A stretch of DNA of 64,000 bases, from NCBI RefSeq assembly GCF_002289575.1, contig NZ_NTGA01000002.1, positions 1-64,000 on the forward strand. The letters are read 5' to 3'. The DNA comes from Dietzia natronolimnaea (GTDB taxonomy: Bacteria > Actinomycetota > Actinomycetes > Mycobacteriales > Mycobacteriaceae). Position 1 is the first letter of the stretch; every line of letters begins with the position of its first letter. The notes under the pieces are model-generated. The model was not told the origin of the DNA. It searched no databases and worked only from the letters and a program-made list of their open reading frames with translations. This document shows, piece after piece, positions 9,548-17,872 of the stretch. A program made the translations under genes and the position numbers.

Positions 9548-9703
9548 ATGAGCGGAATCGCGAGCATCTTCTCGACCCTGGTCGGCGTGGCCACCTCGGT
9601 GGGCGTGTGGGGGACCGGAGCGCACAGCCTCGGCCTGCTTCCGCAGGAGGCGTTCATCACCGCCGCCAACTTCGGCATCATCCTGCCCCCGATGCCGCGC
9701 TGA
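9548..9703 (+). CDS. Small hydrophobic peptide, 51 residues, function unknown
   Basis: I do not recognise this peptide. It begins MSGIASIFSTLVGVATSVGV and ends FGIILPPMPR. It is hydrophobic and Gly/Ala/Ser/Val-rich with few charges and no cleavable signal peptide; two helical stretches (about 3-20 and 36-46) flank WGTGAHSLG. Coding is well supported: GGAGG lies 6 nt before the ATG, about 48 of 51 codons end in G or C, the gene has its own AT-rich upstream region, and a long hairpin follows. It stands alone between rarA and alaS on the same strand. By size, lack of signal and composition it recalls the tiny outer-membrane porin peptides of corynebacteria, but there is no sequence match I can point to; a membrane-associated toxin-like or stress peptide is equally possible. 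Confidence 0.65.
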   Translation: MSGIASIFSTLVGVATSVGVWGTGAHSLGLLPQEAFITAANFGIILPPMPR

Positions 9704-9755
9704 CCCGGCGACCTGCGTTTCGTCAGATCGCCGGCCGGATCACCGGTAGGAACCT

Positions 9756-9787
9756 CGGCACGGGCCCCGCACGCGGGGTCCGTGCCG
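9756..9787 (+). terminator. Strong terminator-like hairpin after the small peptide gene
   Basis: CGGCACGGGCCCCGC (9756-9770) pairs with GCGGGGTCCGTGCCG (9773-9787), a 15-bp stem with a single G-U pair and a minimal loop. It lies 52 bp after the stop and upstream of the alaS promoter, so it should close the peptide transcript. Confidence 0.65.
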
Positions 9788-9839
9788 ATCTCGTCCGCAG
9801 GCTCCTCCGGTCCGTTCCTCGACGTCTGAGTGCCGCCGG

Positions 9840-9845
9840 TAGGCT
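9840..9845 (+). promoter_or_regulatory. Candidate -10 element for alaS
   Basis: TAGGCT followed by G, in the same TAGnCTG form seen before several housekeeping genes here, about 45 bp upstream of the alaS start. No T-box structure is seen in the short leader. Confidence 0.4.
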
Positions 9846-9890
9846 GAGCAGTCGTCCGACCACCTCCTCAAGACCCCAGTGAGGCCCCCT

Positions 9891-12551
9891 GTGCAGACCC
9901 ATGAGATCCGGCGCCGATTCCTCGACCACTTCGTCAGGGCCGGGCACGCCGAGGTCCCCAGCGCGTCACTGGTCCTGGACGACCCGAACCTGTTGTTCGT
10001 CAACGCCGGCATGGTCCCCTTCAAGCCCTACTTCCTCGGCCAGGAGACCCCGGAGCACGCCACCGCGACCTCCATCCAGAAGTGCGTGCGCACCCTCGAC
10101 ATCGAGGAGGTGGGCATCACCACCCGCCACAACACCTTCTTCCAGATGGCGGGCAACTTCTCCTTCGGTGACTACTTCAAGGAGGGGGCGATCCGCCACG
10201 CGTGGTCGCTGCTCACCTCGTCCGTTGATGACGGCGGGTTCGGTATCGACCCCGGGCTGCTGTGGGTCACCGTGTATCTCGACGACGACGAGGCCTACGG
10301 CATCTGGCGGGACGTGGTCGGCGTCCCCGAGGGTCGCATCCAACGTCGCGGCATGGCGGACAACTACTGGTCCATGGGCGTTCCCGGGCCCTGCGGTCCG
10401 TGCTCGGAGATCTTCTACGACCGCGGCCCGGCGTACGGGGTCGAGGGCGGTCCGGAGGCGGATGAGGACCGCTACATCGAGATCTGGAACCTCGTGTTCA
10501 TGCAGAACGAGCGCGGCGAGGGCACCGGCAAGGACGCCTTCGAGATCCTGGGCCCGCTACCCAAGCAGAGCATCGACACCGGGATGGGGATCGAGCGCGT
10601 CGCATTTCTGCTCCAGGGCGTCGAGAACGTCTACGAGACCGATCTGCTTCGCCCGGTGATCGACACCGCCGAGCGGCTCTCCGGCACCAGGTACGGGGTG
10701 GACAGCGCCTCCGACGTGCGCTTCCGGGTGATCGCCGACCACGCGCGGACGGCGTACATGCTCATCTCCGACGGCGTGACCCCCGGCAACGAGGGGCGCG
10801 GGTACATCCTGCGGCGTCTGCTGCGGCGCATCGTCCGGTCCGTCCGGCTCCTGGGTGCGACCGGGGACACGATGGCCGAGTTCATGGCCACCGTGAAGGA
10901 GGCGATCGGCCCGTCCTTCCCCGAGACGATCGCCGGGTACGAGCGCATCGAGCGCATCGCCGTGGCCGAGGAGATCGCCTTCCTCAAGACCCTCGAGTCG
11001 GGGACCCAGCTCTTCGAGCGTGCCGCCGAGGAGGCGAGGGAATCGGGCGCGGCCACCCTGTCGGGCCGCCAGGCCTTCGCGCTCCACGACACCCACGGGT
11101 TCCCCATCGACCTCACACTGGAGATGGCGGCCGAGGCCGGACTCCAGGTCGACGAGGCGGGCTTCCGGTCCCTGATGTCCGAGCAGCGGGCCAGGGCCAA
11201 GGCGGACTCGCGGTCCAAGAAGCACGCCCACGCCGACCTGTCGGTGTACCGCGACTTCCTCGACGCGGGCGAGACCGTCTTCACCGGGTTCACCGAACTC
11301 ACCGACGAATCCACACTTCTGGGCATCGTCTCCGGCGGCGAGTCCGTGTCCGTGGCCAGAGAGGGCGACACGGTCGAGTTCGTCCTCGATCGCACCCCGT
11401 TCTACGCCGAGTCCGGTGGCCAGCTCGGAGACCGCGGCCTGATCTCCACGGCCGGTTTCCAGATGCAGGTCGACGACGTCCAGAAGATCGGCAAGAAGCT
11501 CTGGATTCACAAGGGCGTCCTCACGGGTGGCGAGGTCGAGGCCGGCCAGCTCGTCACCGCGGCCGTCGACCCGGAGTGGCGCAAGGGGGCCACCCAGGGC
11601 CACTCGGCCACCCACCTCGTGCACGCCGCGCTTCGTCAGATCCTCGGACCGGAGGCCGTCCAGGCCGGCTCGCTCAACAAGCCGGGGTACATGCGGTTCG
11701 ACTTCAACTGGTCCGGCTCCATCCCGGCCGACGTCCTGGCACAGGTGGAGGAGATCACCAACGCCGCCGTCGACGCCGACTACGGCGTGAACACGATCGA
11801 GACCAGCCTCGACGAGGCCCGGCGGATGGGCGCGATGGCCCTGTTCGGCGAGAACTACGGGTCGCTGGTCCGGGTGGTGGAGATCGGCGGTCCGTTCTCG
11901 ATGGAGCTGTGCGGCGGCACCCACGTCGCCAGCTCCGCTCAGATCGGCCCGGTGAGTCTGCTGGGCGAGGCCTCCGTCGGCTCCGGCATCCGGCGGGTGG
12001 AGGCGTACGTCGGCATGGACGCCTACCGACACCAGGCCCGGGAGCGCGCGCTCGTGTCGGGTCTCGCCACCTCGCTCAAGGCGCCAGCCGAGGAACTGCC
12101 CGACCGCGTGGCCGCGCTGACCGCGAAGCTGCGGGAGGCGGAGAAGGCCCTGGAGTCGATGCGTGCCGCCCAGCTCGCCTCGCGGGCCGGGGACCTCCTG
12201 TCGGCGGCCGAGGACCTCGACGGGATCCGGCTCCTCGCACACGACGACCCGGGAGGATCGGCGGGCGACCTGCGGACACTCGCCTCGGACCTCAAGGGTC
12301 GTCTCGGCGCAGACGCCGGCGTCATCTTCCTCACGGCCGCGGGGTCCGACAAGGTCCCGTTCGTCATCGCGGTGAGCCCGGCCGCCCAGGAGCGCGGTCT
12401 GCGCGCGGGGGATCTGGTCAAGGCCATCGCACCGACGCTCGGGGCTCGGGGTGGTGGGAAGCCCGATATGGCACAGGGCGCCGGCACCGACCCGTCCGGC
12501 ATCGATGCGGCCGTGTCCGCGCTGCGCTCCGCCGTCAGGGACGCCGGGTGA
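9891..12551 (+). CDS. alaS: Alanyl-tRNA synthetase
   Basis: An 886-residue class II synthetase that charges and proofreads tRNA-Ala. The N-terminal catalytic domain shows [20 protein letters not shown] and [13 protein letters not shown]; the editing domain (about residues 550-720) has the zinc/editing motif [12 protein letters not shown] and CGGTHV; the C-terminal C-Ala domain ends with the glycine-rich [19 protein letters not shown] at 9891 gives [14 protein letters not shown], the usual family start, with TGAGG upstream; an earlier in-frame GTG at 9879 would add four residues. It overlaps ruvX by 4 nt (GTGA), so translation of the two is probably coupled. Confidence 0.97.
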   Translation: MQTHEIRRRFLDHFVRAGHAEVPSASLVLDDPNLLFVNAGMVPFKPYFLGQETPEHATATSIQKCVRTLDIEEVGITTRHNTFFQMAGNFSFGDYFKEGAIRHAWSLLTSSVDDGGFGIDPGLLWVTVYLDDDEAYGIWRDVVGVPEGRIQRRGMADNYWSMGVPGPCGPCSEIFYDRGPAYGVEGGPEADEDRYIEIWNLVFMQNERGEGTGKDAFEILGPLPKQSIDTGMGIERVAFLLQGVENVYETDLLRPVIDTAERLSGTRYGVDSASDVRFRVIADHARTAYMLISDGVTPGNEGRGYILRRLLRRIVRSVRLLGATGDTMAEFMATVKEAIGPSFPETIAGYERIERIAVAEEIAFLKTLESGTQLFERAAEEARESGAATLSGRQAFALHDTHGFPIDLTLEMAAEAGLQVDEAGFRSLMSEQRARAKADSRSKKHAHADLSVYRDFLDAGETVFTGFTELTDESTLLGIVSGGESVSVAREGDTVEFVLDRTPFYAESGGQLGDRGLISTAGFQMQVDDVQKIGKKLWIHKGVLTGGEVEAGQLVTAAVDPEWRKGATQGHSATHLVHAALRQILGPEAVQAGSLNKPGYMRFDFNWSGSIPADVLAQVEEITNAAVDADYGVNTIETSLDEARRMGAMALFGENYGSLVRVVEIGGPFSMELCGGTHVASSAQIGPVSLLGEASVGSGIRRVEAYVGMDAYRHQARERALVSGLATSLKAPAEELPDRVAALTAKLREAEKALESMRAAQLASRAGDLLSAAEDLDGIRLLAHDDPGGSAGDLRTLASDLKGRLGADAGVIFLTAAGSDKVPFVIAVSPAAQERGLRAGDLVKAIAPTLGARGGGKPDMAQGAGTDPSGIDAAVSALRSAVRDAG

Positions 12552-13021
12552 CGGCACCCGAGACCGGATCCCCCGGATGGACCCGTGGGCGTCGGATCGG
12601 ACTGGACGTGGGGACGGCACGGATCGGTGTCGCCTCCTGCGATCCCGACGGGATCCTGGCTACTCCTGTCGAGACGGTTCGGGTCACCAGTGGGGACCCC
12701 GACTGGACGGCGGAGGTGAGGCGACTGGGGGAGCTGGTCGAGGAGTACGACGCCGTCGGCGTGATCGTCGGACTGCCGACCTCGCTGAAGGGACGGGACA
12801 CCGCCTCGACGGCGATGGCGCGATCGTTCGTCACGGCGCTGTCCGCCGCCTCGCCGGGCCTCGACGTCGAGACGGTGGACGAACGACTCACCACCGTGAC
12901 GGCCGGGGCCGCCCTGCACGGCGCGGGCAGGAACACCCGGCAGCAGCGTGGCGTGATCGACCAGGCCGCCGCGGTGGTGCTGCTCCAGGCATGGCTCGAC
13001 TCACGGCGCGCCCGCCGATGA
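12548..13021 (+). CDS. ruvX: Putative Holliday junction resolvase / pre-16S rRNA nuclease YqgF
   Basis: A 157-residue RNase H-fold protein of the YqgF/RuvX family, which processes the 5' end of 16S rRNA and was earlier proposed to be a Holliday junction resolvase. It contains [20 protein letters not shown] (first catalytic Asp), [28 protein letters not shown] (Glu) and a C-terminal [14 protein letters not shown] with the last Asp. The N-terminus is slightly extended. Start GTG 12548 overlaps the alaS stop. alaS-ruvX-mltG-aroE is a standard actinobacterial order. Confidence 0.92.
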   Translation: MTAPETGSPGWTRGRRIGLDVGTARIGVASCDPDGILATPVETVRVTSGDPDWTAEVRRLGELVEEYDAVGVIVGLPTSLKGRDTASTAMARSFVTALSAASPGLDVETVDERLTTVTAGAALHGAGRNTRQQRGVIDQAAAVVLLQAWLDSRRARR

Positions 13022-13047
13022 CGGGCGTCTCGGCCCACGCGGCTGGA

Positions 13048-13053
13048 TAAACT
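13048..13053 (+). promoter_or_regulatory. Candidate -10 element before mltG
   Basis: TAAACT fits TAnnnT and is followed after 6 nt by an ATG that opens a 10-codon upstream ORF; mltG itself starts 60 bp further on. This suggests mltG-aroE can be transcribed separately from alaS-ruvX. Confidence 0.4.
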
Positions 13054-13059
13054 GACACG

Positions 13060-13092
13060 ATGCACGATGCTGTCCGGCGGGCAGCTCCCTGA
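13060..13092 (+). CDS. Possible near-leaderless upstream ORF, 10 residues, before mltG
   Basis: ATG at 13060 follows the TAAACT hexamer by 6 nt and reads MHDAVRRAAP then TGA at 13090-13092, ending 20 bp before the mltG start. The peptide itself is probably irrelevant; the act of translating it could affect mltG. An ATG by chance at this place cannot be excluded. Confidence 0.25.
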   Translation: MHDAVRRAAP

Positions 13093-13112
13093 ACCACCGG
13101 CTAAGGAGCACG

Positions 13113-14285
13113 ATGTCTGCGGCACGAGCACGCTCACGAACGAGTGGCACCATCCGGTTCATACTCCTCGCGGCCGTGGTCGGGGTGGTCCTGGCCTTCG
13201 CGGCGATGGTGTACCGGGCGACGAGCAGCGAGGTCTCGGCCGCGCCGGATTTCGAGGGTGGGGGTGTCGGTACCGCCCTGTTGCACGTCGAACCGGGTGA
13301 CACCCTGGGTGTGGTCGGAGATCGCCTGTACGACATCGGCACCGTCGCCAGCACCCGGGCCTTCATCGGCGCAGCCTCCGGGACGTCGGTCGAGGGCATC
13401 CAACCGGGCTATTACCAGGTCCGTCAGGAGATGAGCGCCGCGTCGGCGGTCGAGGCCCTGTCCGACCCCCGCAGCAGGGTCGGCTACATGGACGTCAACC
13501 CCGGTGGGCGGCTGCTCGACACGGTCGTGGTCGGCGGCGGCACCGAGAAGGGCATCTTCACCCTCATCGCCGACGCAACCTGCCTGCGGGACCTCGACCA
13601 GCCGGACGCCCCACCGATGTGCCGGCTTCCACAGGAGATCGTCGACGCCGCCGTCCAGGCCGACCCCGCCGAACTCGGGGTGCCCGACTGGGCCATCAAC
13701 GAGGTCCGCGGCGCCCCGGACCCGGTGCGACGGCTCGAGGGGCTGATCGCACCCGGCGTCCACAACATCAACCCGCAGGCGGAGCCCGTGGAGATCCTGC
13801 GCCAGCTGATCGACTCGTCGACCGAGGCCTACGACGCCACCGGCCTCGTCCCCTCCGCCGAGAGGATCGGGTTGACCCCCTACCAGGTGGTCACGGCGGC
13901 GTCCCTGGTGGAGAAGGAGGGAACCCTCGAGGACTTCGACAAGATCGCCCGGGTGATCCTCAACCGGCTCGACGAACCGATGCGACTGCAGTTCGACTCG
14001 ACGGTCAACTACGCCCTCGCCGACCAGGAGATCGCGACGACCGACGCCGATCGGGCCGCGGTCACGCCGTGGAACACCTACGCCATGGACGGGTTGCCCT
14101 ACGGTCCGATCGGGTCTCCCGGCCTCGACGCGCTCCGGGCGATGGAGAACCCCGCGGAAGGCCAGTGGAAATACTTCGTCACGGTCGACATGCAGGGGAC
14201 CACCCGATTCGCCGACGAGTACCCGGAGCACGAGCGCTACCAGAGCGAGGCGATCGCGAACGGGGTCCTGTCCAGTGGGCGATAG
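13113..14285 (+). CDS. mltG: Endolytic murein transglycosylase MltG (YceG-like)
   Basis: A 390-residue membrane protein that cuts nascent glycan strands and so sets their length. A short basic cytoplasmic tail is followed by one membrane segment (about residues 13-32, IRFILLAAVVGVVLAFAAMV), a LysM-like region starting LLHVEPGDTLGVVGDRL, and the YceG catalytic domain with the Glu in VTAASLVEKEGTLEDFDKIA and the downstream VILNRLDEPMRLQFDSTVNY, ending with GLPYGPIGSPGLDALRA and YFV. Length is in the family range. ATG 13113 has CTAAGGAG upstream. It overlaps aroE by 11 nt, so the two are cotranslated. Confidence 0.93.
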   Translation: MSAARARSRTSGTIRFILLAAVVGVVLAFAAMVYRATSSEVSAAPDFEGGGVGTALLHVEPGDTLGVVGDRLYDIGTVASTRAFIGAASGTSVEGIQPGYYQVRQEMSAASAVEALSDPRSRVGYMDVNPGGRLLDTVVVGGGTEKGIFTLIADATCLRDLDQPDAPPMCRLPQEIVDAAVQADPAELGVPDWAINEVRGAPDPVRRLEGLIAPGVHNINPQAEPVEILRQLIDSSTEAYDATGLVPSAERIGLTPYQVVTAASLVEKEGTLEDFDKIARVILNRLDEPMRLQFDSTVNYALADQEIATTDADRAAVTPWNTYAMDGLPYGPIGSPGLDALRAMENPAEGQWKYFVTVDMQGTTRFADEYPEHERYQSEAIANGVLSSGR

Positions 14286-15117
14286 CGCCGCGGACCGCTC
14301 GCCCCGGTCGGCCGCCGTGCTGGGCCACCCGGTCGACCACTCACTCTCCCCGGTCCTGCACGGGGCCGCGTACCGGGCGCTCGGCCTCGACGGGTGGACC
14401 TACGAGCGGATCGACTGCACCGAGGGACAGCTGCCCGCCGTGGTCGACTCGTCCCCCGACCACCGTGTGGGCTACTCGGTGACGATGCCGAACAAGTTCG
14501 CCGCCCTCGGGTACGCGACCGAGGTCAGCGACCGTGCCCGGATCGTCGGCAGCGCCAACACCCTCGTCCGGCGGGAGACCGGCTGGTTCGCCGACTGCAC
14601 CGACGTCGACGGGGTGACCGGAGCCCTCGCCGGGTTCAACGGACTACCCGCCGAACCGACGGCGGTCGTCCTGGGCGTCGGCGGGACCGCCCGCCCGGTG
14701 TTGGCCGGGCTCGCGGCGGCCGGAGCGACCCGCGTGGTGTTGGCCTCCCGCCGCGACAACGCCGGGCCCGCCGCCGACTGCGGCAGAGCGCTCGGTCTGG
14801 AGATCCATACCGTGCTGCTGTCCGATGCGACCCTGCCGGACGAGGTGTCGCGGTCGGACGTCCTCGTCAACACCGTTCCCGAACCGGGGGTCGGTGCGCT
14901 CACCCACCTGGTGACGGGCGCCAACCGCCTCTTCGACGTCCTGTACGACCCCTGGCCCACCGCGGCCGCCTCCGCCGCGCTGTCCGCCGGGATCCCCGTG
15001 GTCGGCGGCGACGTCATGCTCCTGAACCAGGCCTTCGGCCAGGTGGAACTGTTCACCGGGCGACCCGCACCCCGCCAGGCCATGGCCGCGGCGCTCGCGG
15101 ACGCGCTCGGTCGCTGA
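14275..15117 (+). CDS. aroE: Shikimate dehydrogenase
   Basis: A 280-residue NADPH-dependent enzyme that reduces 3-dehydroshikimate to shikimate in aromatic amino acid synthesis. The N-terminal substrate domain has VLGHPVDHSLSPVLHGAAY (Ser ligands), YSVTMPNKFAAL (catalytic Lys, in a slightly unusual MPNK form) and DCTDVDGV (Asp). The cofactor domain has LGVGGTARPVLAGLAAAGA followed by LASRRDN, whose basic residues favour NADP. The C-terminus has DVLYDPWPT and the QAFGQVELFTG helix. The form is that of mycobacterial AroE. GTG 14275 lies inside the end of mltG. A hairpin at once follows the stop. Confidence 0.9.
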   Translation: MGDSAADRSPRSAAVLGHPVDHSLSPVLHGAAYRALGLDGWTYERIDCTEGQLPAVVDSSPDHRVGYSVTMPNKFAALGYATEVSDRARIVGSANTLVRRETGWFADCTDVDGVTGALAGFNGLPAEPTAVVLGVGGTARPVLAGLAAAGATRVVLASRRDNAGPAADCGRALGLEIHTVLLSDATLPDEVSRSDVLVNTVPEPGVGALTHLVTGANRLFDVLYDPWPTAAASAALSAGIPVVGGDVMLLNQAFGQVELFTGRPAPRQAMAAALADALGR

Positions 15118-15140
15118 GCGCGGCGGCGCCCCCGCCGCGC
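15118..15140. terminator. Terminator hairpin after aroE
   Basis: GCGCGGCGG (15118-15126) and CCGCCGCGC (15132-15140) form a perfect 9-bp stem with a 5-nt loop, starting on the base after the aroE stop and facing the convergent monooxygenase gene. Behind it an 18-nt near-repeat (15141-15158 and 15165-15182, two mismatches) runs into the monooxygenase C-terminus. Confidence 0.7.
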
Positions 15141-15169
15141 GGTGCCCGATCCGACGGTAGCCCGGTGCC

Positions 15170-16690
15170 CTATCCGACCGTCGCCGCCTCATCCGAGCGA
15201 CGGGGCGCGACGACCTCGTAGTCGGAGGTGTCCACGGCACGGGTCCGGCGCTGGTACTCGTGGACCAGTCCGGGCCAGTTGGTGGTGACCCTGCCCGAGC
15301 CCGCCCGGTACCAGGAGTCGCATCCGCTCCAGACGGAGTCGTCGAGGCGCCGCAGGATCTCGGCGTCGTAGGCGTCGTCGACCTCCCCGCGGACCTCGAG
15401 GGCCGCCGGCCGGTCCGCACCGGCCAGTCGCTCGACGATCTGGCGGATGTAGCGGGCCTGCTGCTCCATCATCAGGATGATCGAGCTGCTCCCGAGGTTG
15501 GTGTTGGGGCCGTAGACGAGGAACATGTTGGGAAAACCCTGCACGGCCATCCCGAGGTAGGCGCGCGCGCCCTCACGCCACTGCTCGTGCAGGTCCCGTC
15601 CCCCCCGCCCACGCACGGTCATGGGTGCCAGGAACTCGGTGGCCTTGAAACCGGTGCCGTAGATGATGACGTCGGCGGGGTGCAGCTGTCCGTCCACGGT
15701 GACGATCCCGTCGGGGACGACCTCGGCGACGCCGTCGGTCACCACGTCGACGTCCGGCCGGGCGAGCGCGGGGTACCACCCGTTGCTGAACAGCATCCGC
15801 TTACACCCGATCGGCTCGGTCGGGGTGAGTGCGGCTCGCAGCTCGGGATCACGAACCGTCAGCCTGAGATTGGCTCTGGCCAGACCGCTCAGGATCCGGG
15901 CCAGTGGCCGCGCGGAGGTCAGGGCCAGGCCGATCGCCTCGGTGGTCTCCCAGATGGCCCCGCGCATCGCGGGGATGAGGCCGGGGACCCGCGCGAAGGC
16001 GGCGCGGTGCGCGTCGGTGTAGGCCCGGTCCGGCTTGGGCACCACCCATGGCGCGGAGCGCTGGTAGACCGTCACATGGGAGGCGACCTCGCGGACGCGG
16101 GGGACGAACTGGATCGCCGAGGCCCCGGTCCCCAGGACCGCGATCCGCTTGCCGGTGAGGTCGACGTCGTGACGCCACCGGGCGGAGTGGAACGACGGGC
16201 CCGCGAACGTCTCCAGCCCCGGGATGTCCGGATAGGCCGGTCGGGACAGCTGGCCGACGGCCGGAACCAGGACGTCGGCCTCGAAGCTCTCGCCGGCGTC
16301 GGTGAGCACCGTCCACGTGGCGGTGTCCTCGTCGAAGGTCGCCGAGGTCACCTCGGTCCCCGTGCGCACCTTGTCGCGGAGGCCGAACCGGTCCGCGGTC
16401 TCGCGGATGTAGGACAGGATGTCGGGTTGCTCGGCGTAGCGGCGGCCCCAGTCCGTCTTGCGGTGGAACGAGTACGAGTAGAGGTTCGACGGCACGTCAC
16501 ACGCCGCTCCCGGGTAGATGTTGTCTCTCCACACCCCGCCCACGTCGTCGGCCTTCTCGAGGATCGTCACGTCGGCGAGGTCGCCACGGGTCAGTTCGTA
16601 GGCGACGCCCAGGCCGCCGAATCCCGCGCCGATGATGAGGACGCGGGGGCGCCGTCGCGTGGTGTCCGCAGGGGAGGGGGAAGGAGTCAT
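15170..16690 (-). CDS. Flavin-containing (Baeyer-Villiger-type) monooxygenase
   Basis: A 506-residue FAD- and NADPH-dependent oxygenase. The FAD site is VLIIGAGFGGLGVAYEL near the N-terminus, a second dinucleotide site RIAVLGTGASAIQFVP lies mid-protein, and just before it the Baeyer-Villiger fingerprint FxGxxxHxxxW is met by FAGPSFHSARWR, with Arg where Pro or Asp is usual. DNIYPGAACDVPSNLYSYSF and ADVIIYGTGFKATEFL are also typical. Such enzymes insert oxygen into ketones or N/S-oxidise substrates; the substrate is unknown. ATG 16690 lacks a Shine-Dalgarno but has TACCGT 6 nt upstream, so it may be leaderless. It is divergent from an AraC-type regulator with a 70-bp shared gap and interrupts the aro genes. 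Confidence 0.88.
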   Translation of the reverse strand: MTPSPSPADTTRRRPRVLIIGAGFGGLGVAYELTRGDLADVTILEKADDVGGVWRDNIYPGAACDVPSNLYSYSFHRKTDWGRRYAEQPDILSYIRETADRFGLRDKVRTGTEVTSATFDEDTATWTVLTDAGESFEADVLVPAVGQLSRPAYPDIPGLETFAGPSFHSARWRHDVDLTGKRIAVLGTGASAIQFVPRVREVASHVTVYQRSAPWVVPKPDRAYTDAHRAAFARVPGLIPAMRGAIWETTEAIGLALTSARPLARILSGLARANLRLTVRDPELRAALTPTEPIGCKRMLFSNGWYPALARPDVDVVTDGVAEVVPDGIVTVDGQLHPADVIIYGTGFKATEFLAPMTVRGRGGRDLHEQWREGARAYLGMAVQGFPNMFLVYGPNTNLGSSSIILMMEQQARYIRQIVERLAGADRPAALEVRGEVDDAYDAEILRRLDDSVWSGCDSWYRAGSGRVTTNWPGLVHEYQRRTRAVDTSDYEVVAPRRSDEAATVG

Positions 16691-16696
16691 GGTGAG

Positions 16697-16702
16697 ACGG
16701 TA
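16697..16702 (-). promoter_or_regulatory. Candidate -10 element of the monooxygenase gene
   Basis: On the minus strand TACCGT stands 6 nt before the ATG at 16690, matching the leaderless spacing seen for other genes here. Confidence 0.35.
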
Positions 16703-16735
16703 TGACGCCGGCCCGGCGTGGCCACAGACTTTCCC

Positions 16736-16760
16736 GGCCGGATAATCCATAATTCCGGCC
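16736..16760. promoter_or_regulatory. Inverted-repeat operator candidate between the monooxygenase and AraC-type genes
   Basis: GGCCGGA (16736-16742) and TCCGGCC (16754-16760) form a perfect inverted repeat whose half-site centres are 18 bp apart. The right half ends on the base before the regulator ATG (16761), and the AT-rich spacer contains CATAAT (16748-16753), which lies 7 nt before that ATG and could be its -10. A protein bound here would cover the regulator transcription start, suggesting autoregulation. Confidence 0.45.
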
Positions 16761-17834
16761 ATGAACTCCTGGGAGGCTCCCGCCGTCCCGCACTGGGACT
16801 TTCCTCGATCGGCCACCGGTATCGGTGTACTGGTCGAGGCCGGCGACGCACTCGGCATCGAGGCGGGGACGATCCTGCGCGGGGTCGGACTGGGTCCCGC
16901 CGACCTGTCGAATCCGGACCTGTTGGTGGCACCGGAGAGCGAGCTGGCCGCGATCCGCAACCTCCGGACGGCCGCGGGGCACCGTCCCGCGCTCGCCGCC
17001 GAGGTCGGGTCCGCCTATCGCTTGACGACCTTCGGGATCCTCGGATACGGCCTGCTGTCCAGTCCCACGCTCCGCGACGTGATCTCCATGACCCTGCGAT
17101 TCATCGACCTGAGCTACATCTTCAGCACGATCGCGGTGGAGTCGACCGGGGACCGGATCGAGGTCCGCCTGGGGGGCGGGACACTTCCCGGGGACGTCCG
17201 CGAGTTCCTGGTGGACCGGGATCTCTTCGCGATCCACTCCGTTCTCGGAGACCTGGTCCCCGGCGGCCTGCCCTTCACGGAGGTCGTCTTCGGCGGCGGC
17301 CGATCCGCGCCCACCCTCGCGGCCTACGGTGAGCGACTGGGACCGGTGGCGTCGTCGTCCGAAGGCGAGGTCGGGGCCACGGCGGTCTTCGACGCCGCCC
17401 ACCTCGACCGTCCGCTCCCACAGGGCAGTACCGCCACGGTGGCGGTGGCAGAGACGCTCTGCAGGGACCTCGCCGCCACCCGACGGACCCGCGGGCCGGT
17501 GAGCAGCCGGGCCCGCGTCGCCATCACCGGACGTCTCTCCCAGGGGGCACCCATGCCGTCGGTGGCCGCCGAGCTGGGGGTGAGTCCACGCACGCTGCGA
17601 AGGCGTCTGGCGGAGGAGGGCACCTCCTACCAGCGCCTGCTGGACGACGTCCGGGTCGAGCTGGCGGACCGCATGCTGGCTACCGGTCTGCTGTCCGTCG
17701 AGGACGTCGCCATCCGGCTGGGATACGCCGAGGCGTCGAGCTTCATCCATGCGTTCCGGCGACTCACCGGTACCACCCCGCACCGGGCCTCGGTAGCCTC
17801 GCGCACCCGGACGCCGGCGGCACGGCGGGCCTGA
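16761..17834 (+). CDS. AraC/XylS-family transcriptional regulator
   Basis: A 357-residue DNA-binding regulator. Residues 1-about 230 match the arabinose-binding-like N-terminal domain found in OruR/ArgR-type AraC proteins ([21 protein letters not shown]). The C-terminal 90 residues are the double helix-turn-helix: [19 protein letters not shown] as the first and [31 protein letters not shown]-type sequence as the second, with the conserved LGYxExSSF block. It has no Shine-Dalgarno and probably starts leaderlessly at the ATG. Because it is divergent from the monooxygenase gene and shares a short gap with it, the simplest inference is that it controls that gene in response to a substrate. Confidence 0.9.
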   Translation: MNSWEAPAVPHWDFPRSATGIGVLVEAGDALGIEAGTILRGVGLGPADLSNPDLLVAPESELAAIRNLRTAAGHRPALAAEVGSAYRLTTFGILGYGLLSSPTLRDVISMTLRFIDLSYIFSTIAVESTGDRIEVRLGGGTLPGDVREFLVDRDLFAIHSVLGDLVPGGLPFTEVVFGGGRSAPTLAAYGERLGPVASSSEGEVGATAVFDAAHLDRPLPQGSTATVAVAETLCRDLAATRRTRGPVSSRARVAITGRLSQGAPMPSVAAELGVSPRTLRRRLAEEGTSYQRLLDDVRVELADRMLATGLLSVEDVAIRLGYAEASSFIHAFRRLTGTTPHRASVASRTRTPAARRA

Positions 17835-17859
17835 TGTGCCGGGTGGGACCCGGACGTGG

Positions 17860-17865
17860 GATGAT
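17860..17865 (+). promoter_or_regulatory. Candidate -10 element for aroC (leaderless arrangement)
   Basis: GATGAT keeps the A at position 2 and T at position 6 and stands 7 nt before the GTG at 17873, which lacks a ribosome site. This supports that GTG as the start. Confidence 0.35.
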
Positions 17866-17872
17866 CGGCGAC

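Noticed and set aside
9548-9703. Calling the 51-residue peptide a PorA/PorH porin
   Set aside because: Only size and composition agree; I see no alignable sequence, so it is left as unknown.
9788-9890. T-box leader for alaS
   Set aside because: No T-box sequence or specifier stem-loop; leader after the predicted -10 is under 50 nt.
10557-12620. A 687-codon open frame on the minus strand opposite alaS
   Set aside because: Same reason: the alaS frame carries all synthetase motifs and the antisense frame is compositional noise.
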